DNA of 11,487 nucleotides from Gammaproteobacteria bacterium (lineage in GTDB: Bacteria; Pseudomonadota; Gammaproteobacteria; UBA9214), in NCBI GenBank assembly GCA_030599705.1, contig JAUVNM010000025.1, forward strand, positions 1 to 11,487, written 5' to 3'. The notes below the pieces were generated by a model. That model had not been told where the DNA came from and searched no databases. It worked only from the letters and a program-made list of their open reading frames with translations. A program made the position numbers and the translations under genes. Positions 1-7,223 of this stretch are shown one piece after another; positions within the stretch are counted from its first letter, which is position 1, and each line of letters begins with the position of its first letter.

Positions 1-1147
1 AGTCCCGTTTGGAGGCAAGTTCCGGATAATCGACTTCCCGTTGTCCAATTGCCTGAATTCAGGAATCCGCATGATCGGGGTCCTGACCCAGTACAAGGCC
101 CATTCACTGATTCAGCACATCCGGCAGGGCTGGGGATTCCTGCGCGGTGAGTTCAGTGAATTTATAGAACTGCTGCCCGCCCAGCAGCGCATCGAGACTT
201 CCTGGTATACAGGGACTGCCGACGCGGTCTACCAGAACCTGGATATTATCCGGACGCACCACCCCGACTATGTGCTGATCCTGGCAGGCGACCATGTCTA
301 CAAGATGGATTACGGGCCGATGATTGCCCATCATGTCGAAAAACAGGCGGATCTGACGGTCGGCTGTATCGAGGTACCGGTCGAACAGGCACAGGCCTTT
401 GGCGTGATGTCCGTGGACGACGCTGGAAGGGTGGTGAAATTTACGGAAAAACCGCAATCACCGGAACCCATCCCGGGCTCCCCCGGCAAGAGCCTGGCTT
501 CCATGGGTATCTATATTTTCAATACGGAGTTCCTCTACGAGCAGCTTATCCAGGATGCCGATGCCACCTATTCAACCCATGATTTCGGACATGACATCAT
601 CCCGCGGATTATCGGGAAATACCGCGTCTACAGCTATCCATTCAGGAAATCACCGGGCAGCGACAGCGCCTTCTGGCGTGATGTCGGCACGATTGATGCC
701 TTCTGGGAGGCCAATCAGGAGCTGATCGGGGTGGTGCCGGAGCTCAATCTCTATGATGAAAAGTGGCCGATCTGGACCTACCAGGAACAATTGCCGCCGG
801 CGAAGTTCGTGTTCGATGACGATGACCGGCGCGGCATGGCGGTGGATTCCATGGTCTCCGGCGGCTGCCTGATTTCCGGGGCCACGGTACGCCACTCGCT
901 GCTGTTCTCCAATGTCCGGGTGAACTCTTATTCCGTACTGGAACATGTCGTCATCCTGCCGAATGTCATCATCGGGCGTCATTGCCAGATCTACAAGGCC
1001 ATCATCGACAAGGGCTGTATCATCCCGGAAGGGACTGTTATCGGCGCAGATCCGGCCGCGGACGCGGCGCAGTTTTACGTGAGTCCGGGCGGGGTCGTGC
1101 TGGTGACCCCGGAAATGCTGGGACAGGAGCTGCATCATGTCCGCTAG
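1..1147 (+). CDS. glgC: glucose-1-phosphate adenylyltransferase (ADP-glucose pyrophosphorylase), 3' part
   Basis: GlgC makes ADP-glucose from ATP and glucose-1-phosphate, the committed step of bacterial glycogen synthesis in the cytoplasm. The reading frame is open from base 2 and has no start in the window, so the N-terminus is missing (roughly 45-50 residues compared with the about 430 of Escherichia coli GlgC). The visible part begins with VPFGGKFRIIDFPLSN, a hallmark of the nucleotidyltransferase domain. LAGDHVYKMD follows, with the catalytic Asp at bases 290-292, then FTEKP with the glucose-1-phosphate-binding Lys at 449-451. The C-terminal third (from about base 845) carries the hydrophobic repeats of the left-handed beta-helix and ends VLVTPEMLG, as in the family. 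The allosteric site near the N-terminus cannot be judged. The stop overlaps the next gene by 11 bp, so this is the upstream gene of an operon. An in-frame TTG at 41 is internal, not a start. Confidence 0.95.
   Translation, partial: VPFGGKFRIIDFPLSNCLNSGIRMIGVLTQYKAHSLIQHIRQGWGFLRGEFSEFIELLPAQQRIETSWYTGTADAVYQNLDIIRTHHPDYVLILAGDHVYKMDYGPMIAHHVEKQADLTVGCIEVPVEQAQAFGVMSVDDAGRVVKFTEKPQSPEPIPGSPGKSLASMGIYIFNTEFLYEQLIQDADATYSTHDFGHDIIPRIIGKYRVYSYPFRKSPGSDSAFWRDVGTIDAFWEANQELIGVVPELNLYDEKWPIWTYQEQLPPAKFVFDDDDRRGMAVDSMVSGGCLISGATVRHSLLFSNVRVNSYSVLEHVVILPNVIIGRHCQIYKAIIDKGCIIPEGTVIGADPAADAAQFYVSPGGVVLVTPEMLGQELHHVR
1125..1129 (+). promoter_or_regulatory. ribosome binding site of the GH57 gene
   Basis: AGGAG lies inside the end of glgC, 7 nt before the ATG at 1137. 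This is near-ideal spacing and supports that start codon. It also means the GH57 gene can initiate efficiently from within the upstream coding sequence. Confidence 0.75.
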
Positions 1148-2840
1148 CCGCCTCAATGTCGTCCTCTGCTGGCACATGCACCAGCCGCAATACTGCGACC
1201 AGATCACCGGCATTTACGAGCTGCCGTGGACCTATCTGCATGCAACCAAGGACTATATCGACATGGCGGCGCACCTGGAGGCCGTCCCGGAGGCGCGTGC
1301 GGTCGTCAATTTCGCCCCGATACTGCTGGAGCAGCTCTCGGACTATGCCGGGCAGGTGCGCGGGTTCCTGGCCGAGAACAAGCCGTTGCGGGATCCGTTG
1401 CTGGCAGCGTTGGCCAACCCGGTGTTGCCCTGCGGGAAGGAGCAGCGCATGGCGCTGGTCAGTGCCTGTCTGCGGGTGAATGAACTGCGCTCGATAAAAC
1501 GCTTCGCCAGTTACCAGTCACTGGCCGAAATGGCGGGCTGGTTCCGGGACCACCCGACCGGCATGCTCTATGTCGGTGATCAGTTTGTCACCGATCTGCT
1601 GGTCTGGTACCACCTCGCCTGGATGGGTGAGACGGTCAGGAGAAACAACGATCTGATCCAGCAACTGATGGAAAAGGGTCATGGTTTTACCCTTCAGGAC
1701 CGGCGCCAGCTGGTCAAACTCATTGGAGAACTGCTGTCCAGCGTAATTGACCGCTACCGCATGCTGGCCGAGCGTGGCCAGATTGAACTGGCCATGTCAC
1801 CCTATGCCCACCCGATCGTGCCGCTGTTGCTGGACCTGGATTCCGCCCGCGATGCCATGCCGGACGTCCAGATGCCACACCTGGAGCGCTACCCGGGAGG
1901 TGAGGACAGGGTGCACTGGCATATTCATGAAGGTATCAACACCTTCGAACAGTTTTTCGGCCAGCGTCCAACCGGTTGCTGGCCATCGGAAGGGGCGGTC
2001 AGCGAGGCAACCCTCGCGATACTCGAGCAACACGGGTTCAGCTGGGCCGCCAGCGGCGAGTCGGTGTACCACCACAGCCTGTCCGCCAGCGAGAACCAGG
2101 CGTTCGCCGGGGTCAGTCACCACCAGGCCTTTCGGGTGAACGCCGGCAACCTGGCCTGCTTTTTCCGGGACGATGGCCTCTCCGACCTGATCGGCTTTAC
2201 CTATTCTGACTGGCATGCCGATGATGCCGTGGCCAATCTCGTCGAACACCTCGAAAACATCGCTGCGAGCACCCGGGAGCAGGAAAACCCCATTGTGTCG
2301 ATCATTCTCGATGGTGAAAATGCCTGGGAACACTTCCCCGAGAACGGCTATTACTTCCTGAATACACTCTACAAGCGCCTCTCCAGTCACCCGGAACTGA
2401 AAATGACAACCTATTCGGAATACCTGGAATCATCCCCTGAGGTGAAATCACTGAACCGGCTGGTCGCCGGCAGCTGGGTCTATGGCACGTTTTCAACCTG
2501 GATCGGTGACGGCGGCAAGAACCGCGGCTGGGACATGCTCGGTGACGCGAAGCAGGCCTTCGACGAGGTAGAAGCCGCTGACAATCTCGGCGGTGAACAG
2601 CTGCTGGCTGCCCGCCATCAATTATCCATATGCGAGGGATCGGACTGGTTCTGGTGGTTTGGTGATTACAACCCGTCGGATACGGTCAGTGACTTCGAAC
2701 GCCTGTTCAGGATGCACCTGTCCAATCTGTATAACCTGCTGGGCCGGGAACCACCGGAATATCTTTCCCATACCTTTACCCATGGTGGCGGCGAACCAGC
2801 CGGTGGCGGTGTGATGCGGCGCGGCCAGTCTCCCGGTTGA
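1137..2840 (+). CDS. glycoside hydrolase family 57 protein (alpha-amylase / glucanotransferase-like)
   Basis: A 567-residue cytoplasmic protein (no signal peptide) of the retaining GH57 family, which acts on alpha-glucans as alpha-amylase, 4-alpha-glucanotransferase, amylopullulanase or branching enzyme. Conserved blocks are visible in order: HMHQPQY (HQP at residues 15-17); GCWPSEGAVSE, with Glu285 as likely nucleophile; SIILDGENAWEHF, with Asp392 as likely acid/base; and GTFSTWIGD (residues 450-458). It ends in a Gly-rich tail, HGGGEPAGGG. The HQP form of the first block argues against the GH57 branching enzymes, which usually have HxHLPY there. The start at 1137 is fixed by a good AGGAG site and overlaps glgC by 11 bp; the stop overlaps malQ by one base. 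Sitting between glgC and malQ, it most likely processes glycogen or maltodextrin. Exact substrate and product cannot be read from the sequence. Assignment to GH57 is secure; the activity is inference. Confidence 0.9.
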   Translation: MSASRLNVVLCWHMHQPQYCDQITGIYELPWTYLHATKDYIDMAAHLEAVPEARAVVNFAPILLEQLSDYAGQVRGFLAENKPLRDPLLAALANPVLPCGKEQRMALVSACLRVNELRSIKRFASYQSLAEMAGWFRDHPTGMLYVGDQFVTDLLVWYHLAWMGETVRRNNDLIQQLMEKGHGFTLQDRRQLVKLIGELLSSVIDRYRMLAERGQIELAMSPYAHPIVPLLLDLDSARDAMPDVQMPHLERYPGGEDRVHWHIHEGINTFEQFFGQRPTGCWPSEGAVSEATLAILEQHGFSWAASGESVYHHSLSASENQAFAGVSHHQAFRVNAGNLACFFRDDGLSDLIGFTYSDWHADDAVANLVEHLENIAASTREQENPIVSIILDGENAWEHFPENGYYFLNTLYKRLSSHPELKMTTYSEYLESSPEVKSLNRLVAGSWVYGTFSTWIGDGGKNRGWDMLGDAKQAFDEVEAADNLGGEQLLAARHQLSICEGSDWFWWFGDYNPSDTVSDFERLFRMHLSNLYNLLGREPPEYLSHTFTHGGGEPAGGGVMRRGQSPG

Positions 2841-4315
2841 TGACCGACCGCACTGATACTTCCTTGGCCAATCCCCTGAGAGACCGGCGTGCCGGCGTGC
2901 TGTTACACCCGACATCACTGCCTGATTTTGAACGGCAGGGCGGTTTGGGGCCTGCTGCCTTCCGGTTCGTGGATTTTCTCCGGGATTGCGGTTTCAGTGT
3001 CTGGCAAACGCTACCGCTGGGGCCGACGCATGCCGACCGGTCACCCTACCAGTGTCTGTCCGTCCATGCCGGCAATACCCGCCTGATCAGCCGCGAAGAT
3101 CTGGTGACCCGGGGCTGGCTGGATGCATCTGCCCGTGCATCCGCTGACAGTCTGCAGCAGACCCGTGCCGGCTTTGAGCGGAATGCGGACCCGGCAGCAC
3201 AGCAGGCCCTCGTGGATTTCAGGGAACAACATAGCGGCTGGCTGGGTGACTATGCGCTCTTCCAGGCAATCAGGCAGGTGCACGATCAACAGGCGTGGCC
3301 GGACTGGCCGGTGCCGCTGCGCAACCGGCACAAGGCGGCACTGGTCAGGGCCCGCAAGGCGTACGCCGACACTATCGAGCAGATTTGTTTCGAGCAATTC
3401 CTGTTCTTCAGCCAGTGGCATGCCTTGCTCGATTATGCGCACCAGCACGGTGTCGTCCTGTTTGGTGACATACCGATCTTCGTTGCTCATGACAGTGCCG
3501 ATGTCTGGAGCCACCGCGAACTGTTCTCAACCGACCGGCAGGGAAACCCCGATGTCGTTGCCGGTGTGCCCCCCGACTATTTTTCGGAAACCGGGCAACG
3601 CTGGGGAAACCCGCTGTATCGCTGGGACCGGATGGCGGCAGCCGGATTTGACTGGTGGGTACAGCGTTTCCGGACCCAGCTGAAGCTGTTCGATATTATC
3701 CGGCTCGACCATTTCCGCGGCTTTGAACAGTACTGGGAAATACCAGCGCAGGAAGCAACCGCCATCAACGGGCGCTGGGTCGATGCGCCTGGTGCGGCGC
3801 TGTTTGCAAGACTTGCAGAGGAATTCGGCCAATTGCCACTGGTTGCCGAGGATCTCGGCATCATTACCCCGGAGGTCGAGGCCATGCGGCGGCAGCTCGG
3901 TCTGCCCGGTATGAAAATCCTGCAATTCGCCTTTGATGACGGACCCGATAATCCGTACCTGCCGCATAACCATGAACCCCTTTCCGTTGTATATACCGGG
4001 ACGCATGATAATGACACTACGGTGGGCTGGTACGAGGCACGCGACCGGGACGCTAAACAGGCGGTGCTCGATTATCTGGGTAATCCGCCAGACCCGATGC
4101 CGTGGCCGTTCATCCGTGCCGCGTTTGCCTCGGTGTCCGGTCTCGCGATCGTCCCCATGCAGGATATCCTGGCACTGGGCAGCGAACACCGGATGAATAC
4201 GCCGGGCACGAGTGCGGGTAACTGGGACTGGCAGTTTGCCTGGGAGGACGTACCTGCCGGCCTGCCCGGTGACCTGCACCAGTTGTTACACCGCTATGGA
4301 CGGACGGTCGGTTAG
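2840..4315 (+). CDS. malQ: 4-alpha-glucanotransferase (amylomaltase, GH77)
   Basis: MalQ moves maltodextrin segments between chains, releasing glucose and lengthening acceptors so that phosphorylase can use them; it acts in the cytoplasm. At 491 residues it matches the short amylomaltase type (about 500). Motifs in order: GVLLHPTSLP near the N-terminus, WQTLPLGPT, SPYQCLSVHAGN, FGDIPIFVAHDSADVW, and GVPPDYFSETGQRWGNPLY. IRLDHFRGF holds the nucleophile Asp290 and VAEDLG the acid/base Glu337. GTHDND holds the transition-state-stabilising Asp390, and MNTPGTSAGNWDW lies near the C-terminus. ATG 2840 is chosen because it overlaps the upstream TGA as TGATG, a standard coupled stop/start. A TTG at 2837 would add only one residue. 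No clear Shine-Dalgarno sequence precedes it, which fits translation coupled to the GH57 gene. It is the last gene of the operon and converges on glgP. Confidence 0.95.
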   Translation: MTDRTDTSLANPLRDRRAGVLLHPTSLPDFERQGGLGPAAFRFVDFLRDCGFSVWQTLPLGPTHADRSPYQCLSVHAGNTRLISREDLVTRGWLDASARASADSLQQTRAGFERNADPAAQQALVDFREQHSGWLGDYALFQAIRQVHDQQAWPDWPVPLRNRHKAALVRARKAYADTIEQICFEQFLFFSQWHALLDYAHQHGVVLFGDIPIFVAHDSADVWSHRELFSTDRQGNPDVVAGVPPDYFSETGQRWGNPLYRWDRMAAAGFDWWVQRFRTQLKLFDIIRLDHFRGFEQYWEIPAQEATAINGRWVDAPGAALFARLAEEFGQLPLVAEDLGIITPEVEAMRRQLGLPGMKILQFAFDDGPDNPYLPHNHEPLSVVYTGTHDNDTTVGWYEARDRDAKQAVLDYLGNPPDPMPWPFIRAAFASVSGLAIVPMQDILALGSEHRMNTPGTSAGNWDWQFAWEDVPAGLPGDLHQLLHRYGRTVG

Positions 4316-4350
4316 CTGTCCGGGCTCTTATGCCTGAATTGATCAAGACC

Positions 4351-4442
4351 TGTAGGGTCGAATTCATTCGACCATCGGCGTGTCATCAGACTTCCACCCT
4401 GACGACCGCTGCCATGACTGGCCGAATGAATTCGGCCCTACA
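4351..4442. repeat. pair of inverted REP-like palindromes (BIME-like element)
   Basis: The convergent gap between the malQ and glgP stops (4316-4474, 159 bp) holds two copies of a 22-nt unit in opposite orientation. Each is GTAG followed by a palindrome with 8-nt arms around TC. Copy 1 (+ strand) has GTAG at 4352-4355, arm GGTCGAAT at 4356-4363 and arm ATTCGACC at 4366-4373. Copy 2 (- strand) has GTAG at 4441-4438, arm GGCCGAAT at 4437-4430 and arm ATTCGGCC at 4427-4420. A T (+) or complementary A extends the match by one base at each outer end. GTAG followed by a hairpin is the known form of REP sequences mobilised by RAYT (REP-associated tyrosine) transposases, and inverted pairs form BIMEs. 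The element may also work as a bidirectional terminator or 3' mRNA stabiliser for the convergent genes. No RAYT gene is in the window. Confidence 0.8.
4376..4411. repeat. inner imperfect hairpin between the two REP-like units
   Basis: Bases 4376-4389 can pair with 4399-4411. CGGCG pairs with CGCTG through one G-T wobble, then GTCATCAG pairs with CTGACGAC with a single A-C mismatch; T4381 is bulged and the loop is 9 nt. With the outer arms pairing to each other (4351-4373 with 4420-4442), the whole 92-bp element can form one long imperfect stem-loop. This is inferred by eye, without an energy calculation. Confidence 0.45.
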
Positions 4443-4474
4443 GTGCTAGTCTACCCACCCAACTGTATTCGGCT

Positions 4475-7033
4475 TCAGAGCCAGATCATGCACCCGGTTT
4501 CAAAGCGGTGGCTGAGCAGCCTGTGGTACGGATAAATACGGATTTTATAGAATTGCAGGCCGGATAACGGGGGCAACAGGTCAAGCTCGAACAGTGTTTC
4601 TTCCTGGTTGCCGGGTCCAGTAGTTTCGAAACGGACATGCCGATGCGCTGTGAAGTTACTGTGCTCGTTCTCCGTGCCAATAACACATTCAAGGATGACG
4701 TCTGCGGCCGACAGTTCTTTCAGTCTGGCCGCAACCTTTATCTGCACACTTTTTCCGGAAGTTACGGATTCACCGGGGGAGTCGGCCAGCCGCAGTGACA
4801 CTTCCGGCCATGACTGCCGCACCATATCCTTCCAGACGGCCAGTTCACGTCCTTCCTTGTGCTGGTTGGCGCAGAATGTCCGGCTCTGGCGGCTCGCTGG
4901 CGCATAGTAGTTGCGGACGTAGTCGCGCACCATGCGTTGAGCATTGAAATTCGGAATGCAGGTCTTCATCGATGCCTTGGACAACCTGACCCACTCTTCC
5001 GAATATCCCTGGCTGTTGCGACTGTAATACTGGGGGATGACCTGGTTCTCGAGCAGGTCGAGGAGTTCGTTGGCTTCCTCGTGGTTACGGTAATCCACGT
5101 CAAAATGCGGGTCATGTGGTGTAATTGCCCAGCCGTTCCCGCCGTTAAAACCCTCGTCCCACCAGCCGTCCAGGACACTCAGGTTGATGACGCCATTCAT
5201 GCCGGCTTTTTGTCCGGATGTCCCGCTTGCCTCCAGCGGGTACTCGGGCGTATTCAGCCAGACGTCCACCCCGGTGACGAGCTTGCGCGCCAGCGCCAGG
5301 TCATATCCCTCCAGCAGGATGATCTTGCCAATGAAATCCGGCTCCAGCGAGTACTCGTGGATCTTCCTGATAAACTCCTGCCCCGGTAAATCATTCGGGT
5401 GTGCCTTGCCGGAGAAGATCAGCAGCACGGGCCGTTCCGGGTCATTCAACAGGCGCTTCAGCCTGTCAGTATCGGAAAACAGCAGGGTCGCCCGCTTGTA
5501 GGTTGCGAAGCGCCGCGCAAAACCGATGGTCAGAATTTCTGCTTCGCCGGCCTGTACATGCCGGGTCAGTTTTCCCATCAGTGCTTCACTGCAGCCGTTT
5601 CTCCGGTACTGCAGCAAGGCGCGACGCAGGACGTTCTCGTGGAGTTCCGTTTTCAGTGATTGCCTGAGACTCCAGTAACTGTGGTCCGGAATCTCGTCAA
5701 TCCGCTCCCAGTATTCGGTATTCAGCAGTTCTTCCCGCCATGAACGCCCGAAGCGCATGTCGTAGAGATTTGACCAGTCCCGTGCCAGGAAGGTATTCAG
5801 GTGTACGCCGTTGGTCACATAACCGATCGGGTTTTCCTCATGCGGGATCTGCTTCCAAACATAGGCTTCCATCTCGGATGCCACGCCACCATGAACCCGG
5901 CTGACGCCGTTATGAAAACGGGACCCGCGCAGCGCCAGCGCAGTCTGGTTAAAACCGCCCGGGCTGCCGGGGGTCGCACCCAGATCAAGGAATTGCTGCA
6001 TATCGAGCCCCAGATCCTTGATGTAGTCGCGAAAGTAACTGCTGACGAGGCCATGATCAAAAATATCATGGCCTGCGGCCACCGGGGTGTGTGTGGTAAA
6101 CACCGTGCCGGCAGCGACAACCTCCAGCGCTGTTGCAAAATCATGTCCCTGTTGTACGCATTCCCGCGCGCGCTCGAGAATCTGGAATGCGGAATGTCCC
6201 TCGTTGATATGCCAGGCAGTCGGTTCTATGCCCAGTGCCCGCAACGCGCGTACACCGCCAATACCCAGGACGATTTCCTGCTGAATCCGCGTTGTTTTAT
6301 CGCCGCCGTACAACTGGTGGGTGATGATGCGGTCATGTTCCTGGTTTTCCTCGAGATCACTATCCAGCAGGTACAGGGTGATATGTCCTGCCTTGGCCTG
6401 CCAGACATTCAGGGATACCTTGCGCCCGTGTATATCGACGTCGACGACGACGGGCGTCCCACTGCTATCAAGTGCCTGGTGCAGCGGCAACTGGTCGAAG
6501 TCGGTCGGGTGATAGTGCGCCAGCTGGTTGCCGTGTTCGTCGATGGTCTGGGTGAAATACCCCTGCCGGTACAGTATGCCGACGGCAATGAAGGGGATAC
6601 AGAGATCGCTCGCCGCCTTGCAGTGGTCTCCGGCAAGTATCCCGAGACCGCCCGAGTAGATAGGGAGACTTTCATGAAACCCGAATTCTGCACAGAAATA
6701 GGCAACCAGGTCCTTGTCGGCATCCAGGTACTCCCTGATATCAGGGTGTATGTCCTGCTTCAGGTAGGTGTCATAGGCAGTCAGCACACGCTCGAAATCC
6801 TCCATGAATACCCGGTTTTCGATTGCCTCGGACAGGCGGTCCTGGGAGATGCGCCGCAGGAATGTCTTGGGGTTGTGTCCGCAGGAGCCCCACAGGTCCT
6901 GGTCCAGCCGGGTAAACAGCCGGCGGACCTGGCGGTCCCAGCTGTAGAACAGGTCATTTGCGAGATCTTCGAGGCGCTTCAGTGACCCCGGGATTTGCGG
7001 CTGAACTTCCAGTGTAAAGCGTGTACCAGACAT
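4475..7033 (-). CDS. glgP: alpha-glucan phosphorylase (DUF3417-containing glycogen phosphorylase type)
   Basis: A PLP-dependent enzyme that releases glucose-1-phosphate from the non-reducing ends of glycogen or maltodextrin in the cytoplasm. The 852 residues begin with the DUF3417 domain (about residues 10-115, with LANDLFYSWD and LWGSCGHNPKTFL), which marks the 'alpha-glucan family phosphorylase' branch rather than the classical E. coli GlgP. Then come CAEFGFHESLPIYSGGLG, WHINEGHSAF (residues 274-283), THTPVAAGHDIF, GFARRFATYKR and GKAHPND (542-548). The PLP-site motif EASGTSGQKAGMNG has the PLP Lys at 609. It carries SGQK where I recall SGMK being commoner. ATG 7033 is chosen because MSGTRFTLEVQPQIPGSL opens the family's N-terminus; a longer reading to 7096 would run through the tRNA gene. 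Only a weak GGGA precedes it. It converges on malQ and lies 20 bp behind a co-directional tRNA-Leu, so it probably shares that transcript. Confidence 0.93.
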   Translation of the reverse strand: MSGTRFTLEVQPQIPGSLKRLEDLANDLFYSWDRQVRRLFTRLDQDLWGSCGHNPKTFLRRISQDRLSEAIENRVFMEDFERVLTAYDTYLKQDIHPDIREYLDADKDLVAYFCAEFGFHESLPIYSGGLGILAGDHCKAASDLCIPFIAVGILYRQGYFTQTIDEHGNQLAHYHPTDFDQLPLHQALDSSGTPVVVDVDIHGRKVSLNVWQAKAGHITLYLLDSDLEENQEHDRIITHQLYGGDKTTRIQQEIVLGIGGVRALRALGIEPTAWHINEGHSAFQILERARECVQQGHDFATALEVVAAGTVFTTHTPVAAGHDIFDHGLVSSYFRDYIKDLGLDMQQFLDLGATPGSPGGFNQTALALRGSRFHNGVSRVHGGVASEMEAYVWKQIPHEENPIGYVTNGVHLNTFLARDWSNLYDMRFGRSWREELLNTEYWERIDEIPDHSYWSLRQSLKTELHENVLRRALLQYRRNGCSEALMGKLTRHVQAGEAEILTIGFARRFATYKRATLLFSDTDRLKRLLNDPERPVLLIFSGKAHPNDLPGQEFIRKIHEYSLEPDFIGKIILLEGYDLALARKLVTGVDVWLNTPEYPLEASGTSGQKAGMNGVINLSVLDGWWDEGFNGGNGWAITPHDPHFDVDYRNHEEANELLDLLENQVIPQYYSRNSQGYSEEWVRLSKASMKTCIPNFNAQRMVRDYVRNYYAPASRQSRTFCANQHKEGRELAVWKDMVRQSWPEVSLRLADSPGESVTSGKSVQIKVAARLKELSAADVILECVIGTENEHSNFTAHRHVRFETTGPGNQEETLFELDLLPPLSGLQFYKIRIYPYHRLLSHRFETGCMIWL

Positions 7034-7053
7034 AGTGTGTCCCGCTAGTTTGA

Positions 7054-7139
7054 TGGTGCCGAGGGCGAGAGTCGAACTCGCACGACCAGAGGCCACCTGA
7101 TTTTGAGTCAGGCGCGTCTACCAGTTCCGCCACCCCGGC
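7054..7139 (-). tRNA. tRNA-Leu (anticodon CAA), CCA end encoded
   Basis: An 86-nt class II tRNA reads UUG leucine codons. The acceptor stem pairs GCCGGGG with CCTCGGC (one G-T), followed by discriminator A and an encoded CCA at 7056-7054. The anticodon stem CCTGA/TCAGG encloses the loop CTCAAAA, giving anticodon CAA at 7105-7103. The long variable arm (GGCC/GGTC stem) and the T arm GCGAG-TTCGACT-CTCGC are intact. The 3' end lies 20 bp before the glgP start on the same strand. There is no terminator-like hairpin or T-run between them. Confidence 0.95.
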
Positions 7140-7160
7140 CTGCAGTATTACAGTGCCGCT

Positions 7161-7188
7161 AGTATAAGGAATCCGGGCTTGCGAGCAA
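7161..7188 (-). promoter_or_regulatory. candidate promoter for tRNA-Leu and glgP
   Basis: On the - strand TATACT (7166-7161, 5 of 6 to the sigma-70 -10 box) lies 16 bp after TTGCTC (7188-7183, a weak -35 matching only TTG). Upstream is AT-rich (ATATATGACA). The -10 is followed by the GC-rich AGCGGC, the sort of discriminator found at stable-RNA promoters under stringent control. Transcription would start about 15 nt before the tRNA 5' end. Confidence 0.5.
7163..7168 (+). promoter_or_regulatory. queA: candidate -10 element for queA
   Basis: TATAAG (5 of 6 to TATAAT) is the best -10-like hexamer on the + strand in the short gap before queA and would give a leader of about 50 nt. No convincing -35 lies at the right distance (CTGCAG at 7140-7145). 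The box overlaps the oppositely directed TATACT of the tRNA promoter. A poorer alternative is CATATA at 7194-7199. Confidence 0.3.
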
Positions 7189-7190
7189 GC
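7177..7190. repeat. perfect inverted repeat in the tRNA-Leu/queA divergent region
   Basis: GCTTGC and GCAAGC flank GA, a perfect 6-bp palindrome that covers the candidate -35 of the tRNA-glgP promoter. It could be a small operator site or chance. There is no T-run, so it is not a terminator. Confidence 0.35.
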
Positions 7191-7223
7191 TGTCATATAT
7201 CCCGTGTGCTACCATGCGGCGCA

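Noticed and set aside
52..63. Perfect 12-base palindrome CCTGAATTCAGG
   Set aside because: It lies inside the highly conserved LNSG coding segment of glgC and is explained by the codons.
1137..2840. GH57 protein as a glycogen branching enzyme (a glgB substitute)
   Set aside because: GH57 branching enzymes usually have HxHLPY in the first conserved block; this one has HMHQPQY, the amylase/transferase-like form.
3527..4279. 250-codon open frame on the - strand opposite malQ
   Set aside because: Same reasoning: antisense to a clearly real gene, with no recognisable motif.
5801..6985. 394-codon open frame on the + strand opposite glgP
   Set aside because: It lies wholly antisense to a gene with full family motifs and its translation shows no recognisable domain. 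Long antisense frames are common in GC-rich coding DNA.
7034..7096. N-terminal extension of glgP by 21 codons
   Set aside because: It would translate through the tRNA-Leu gene, and the family N-terminus fits ATG 7033.
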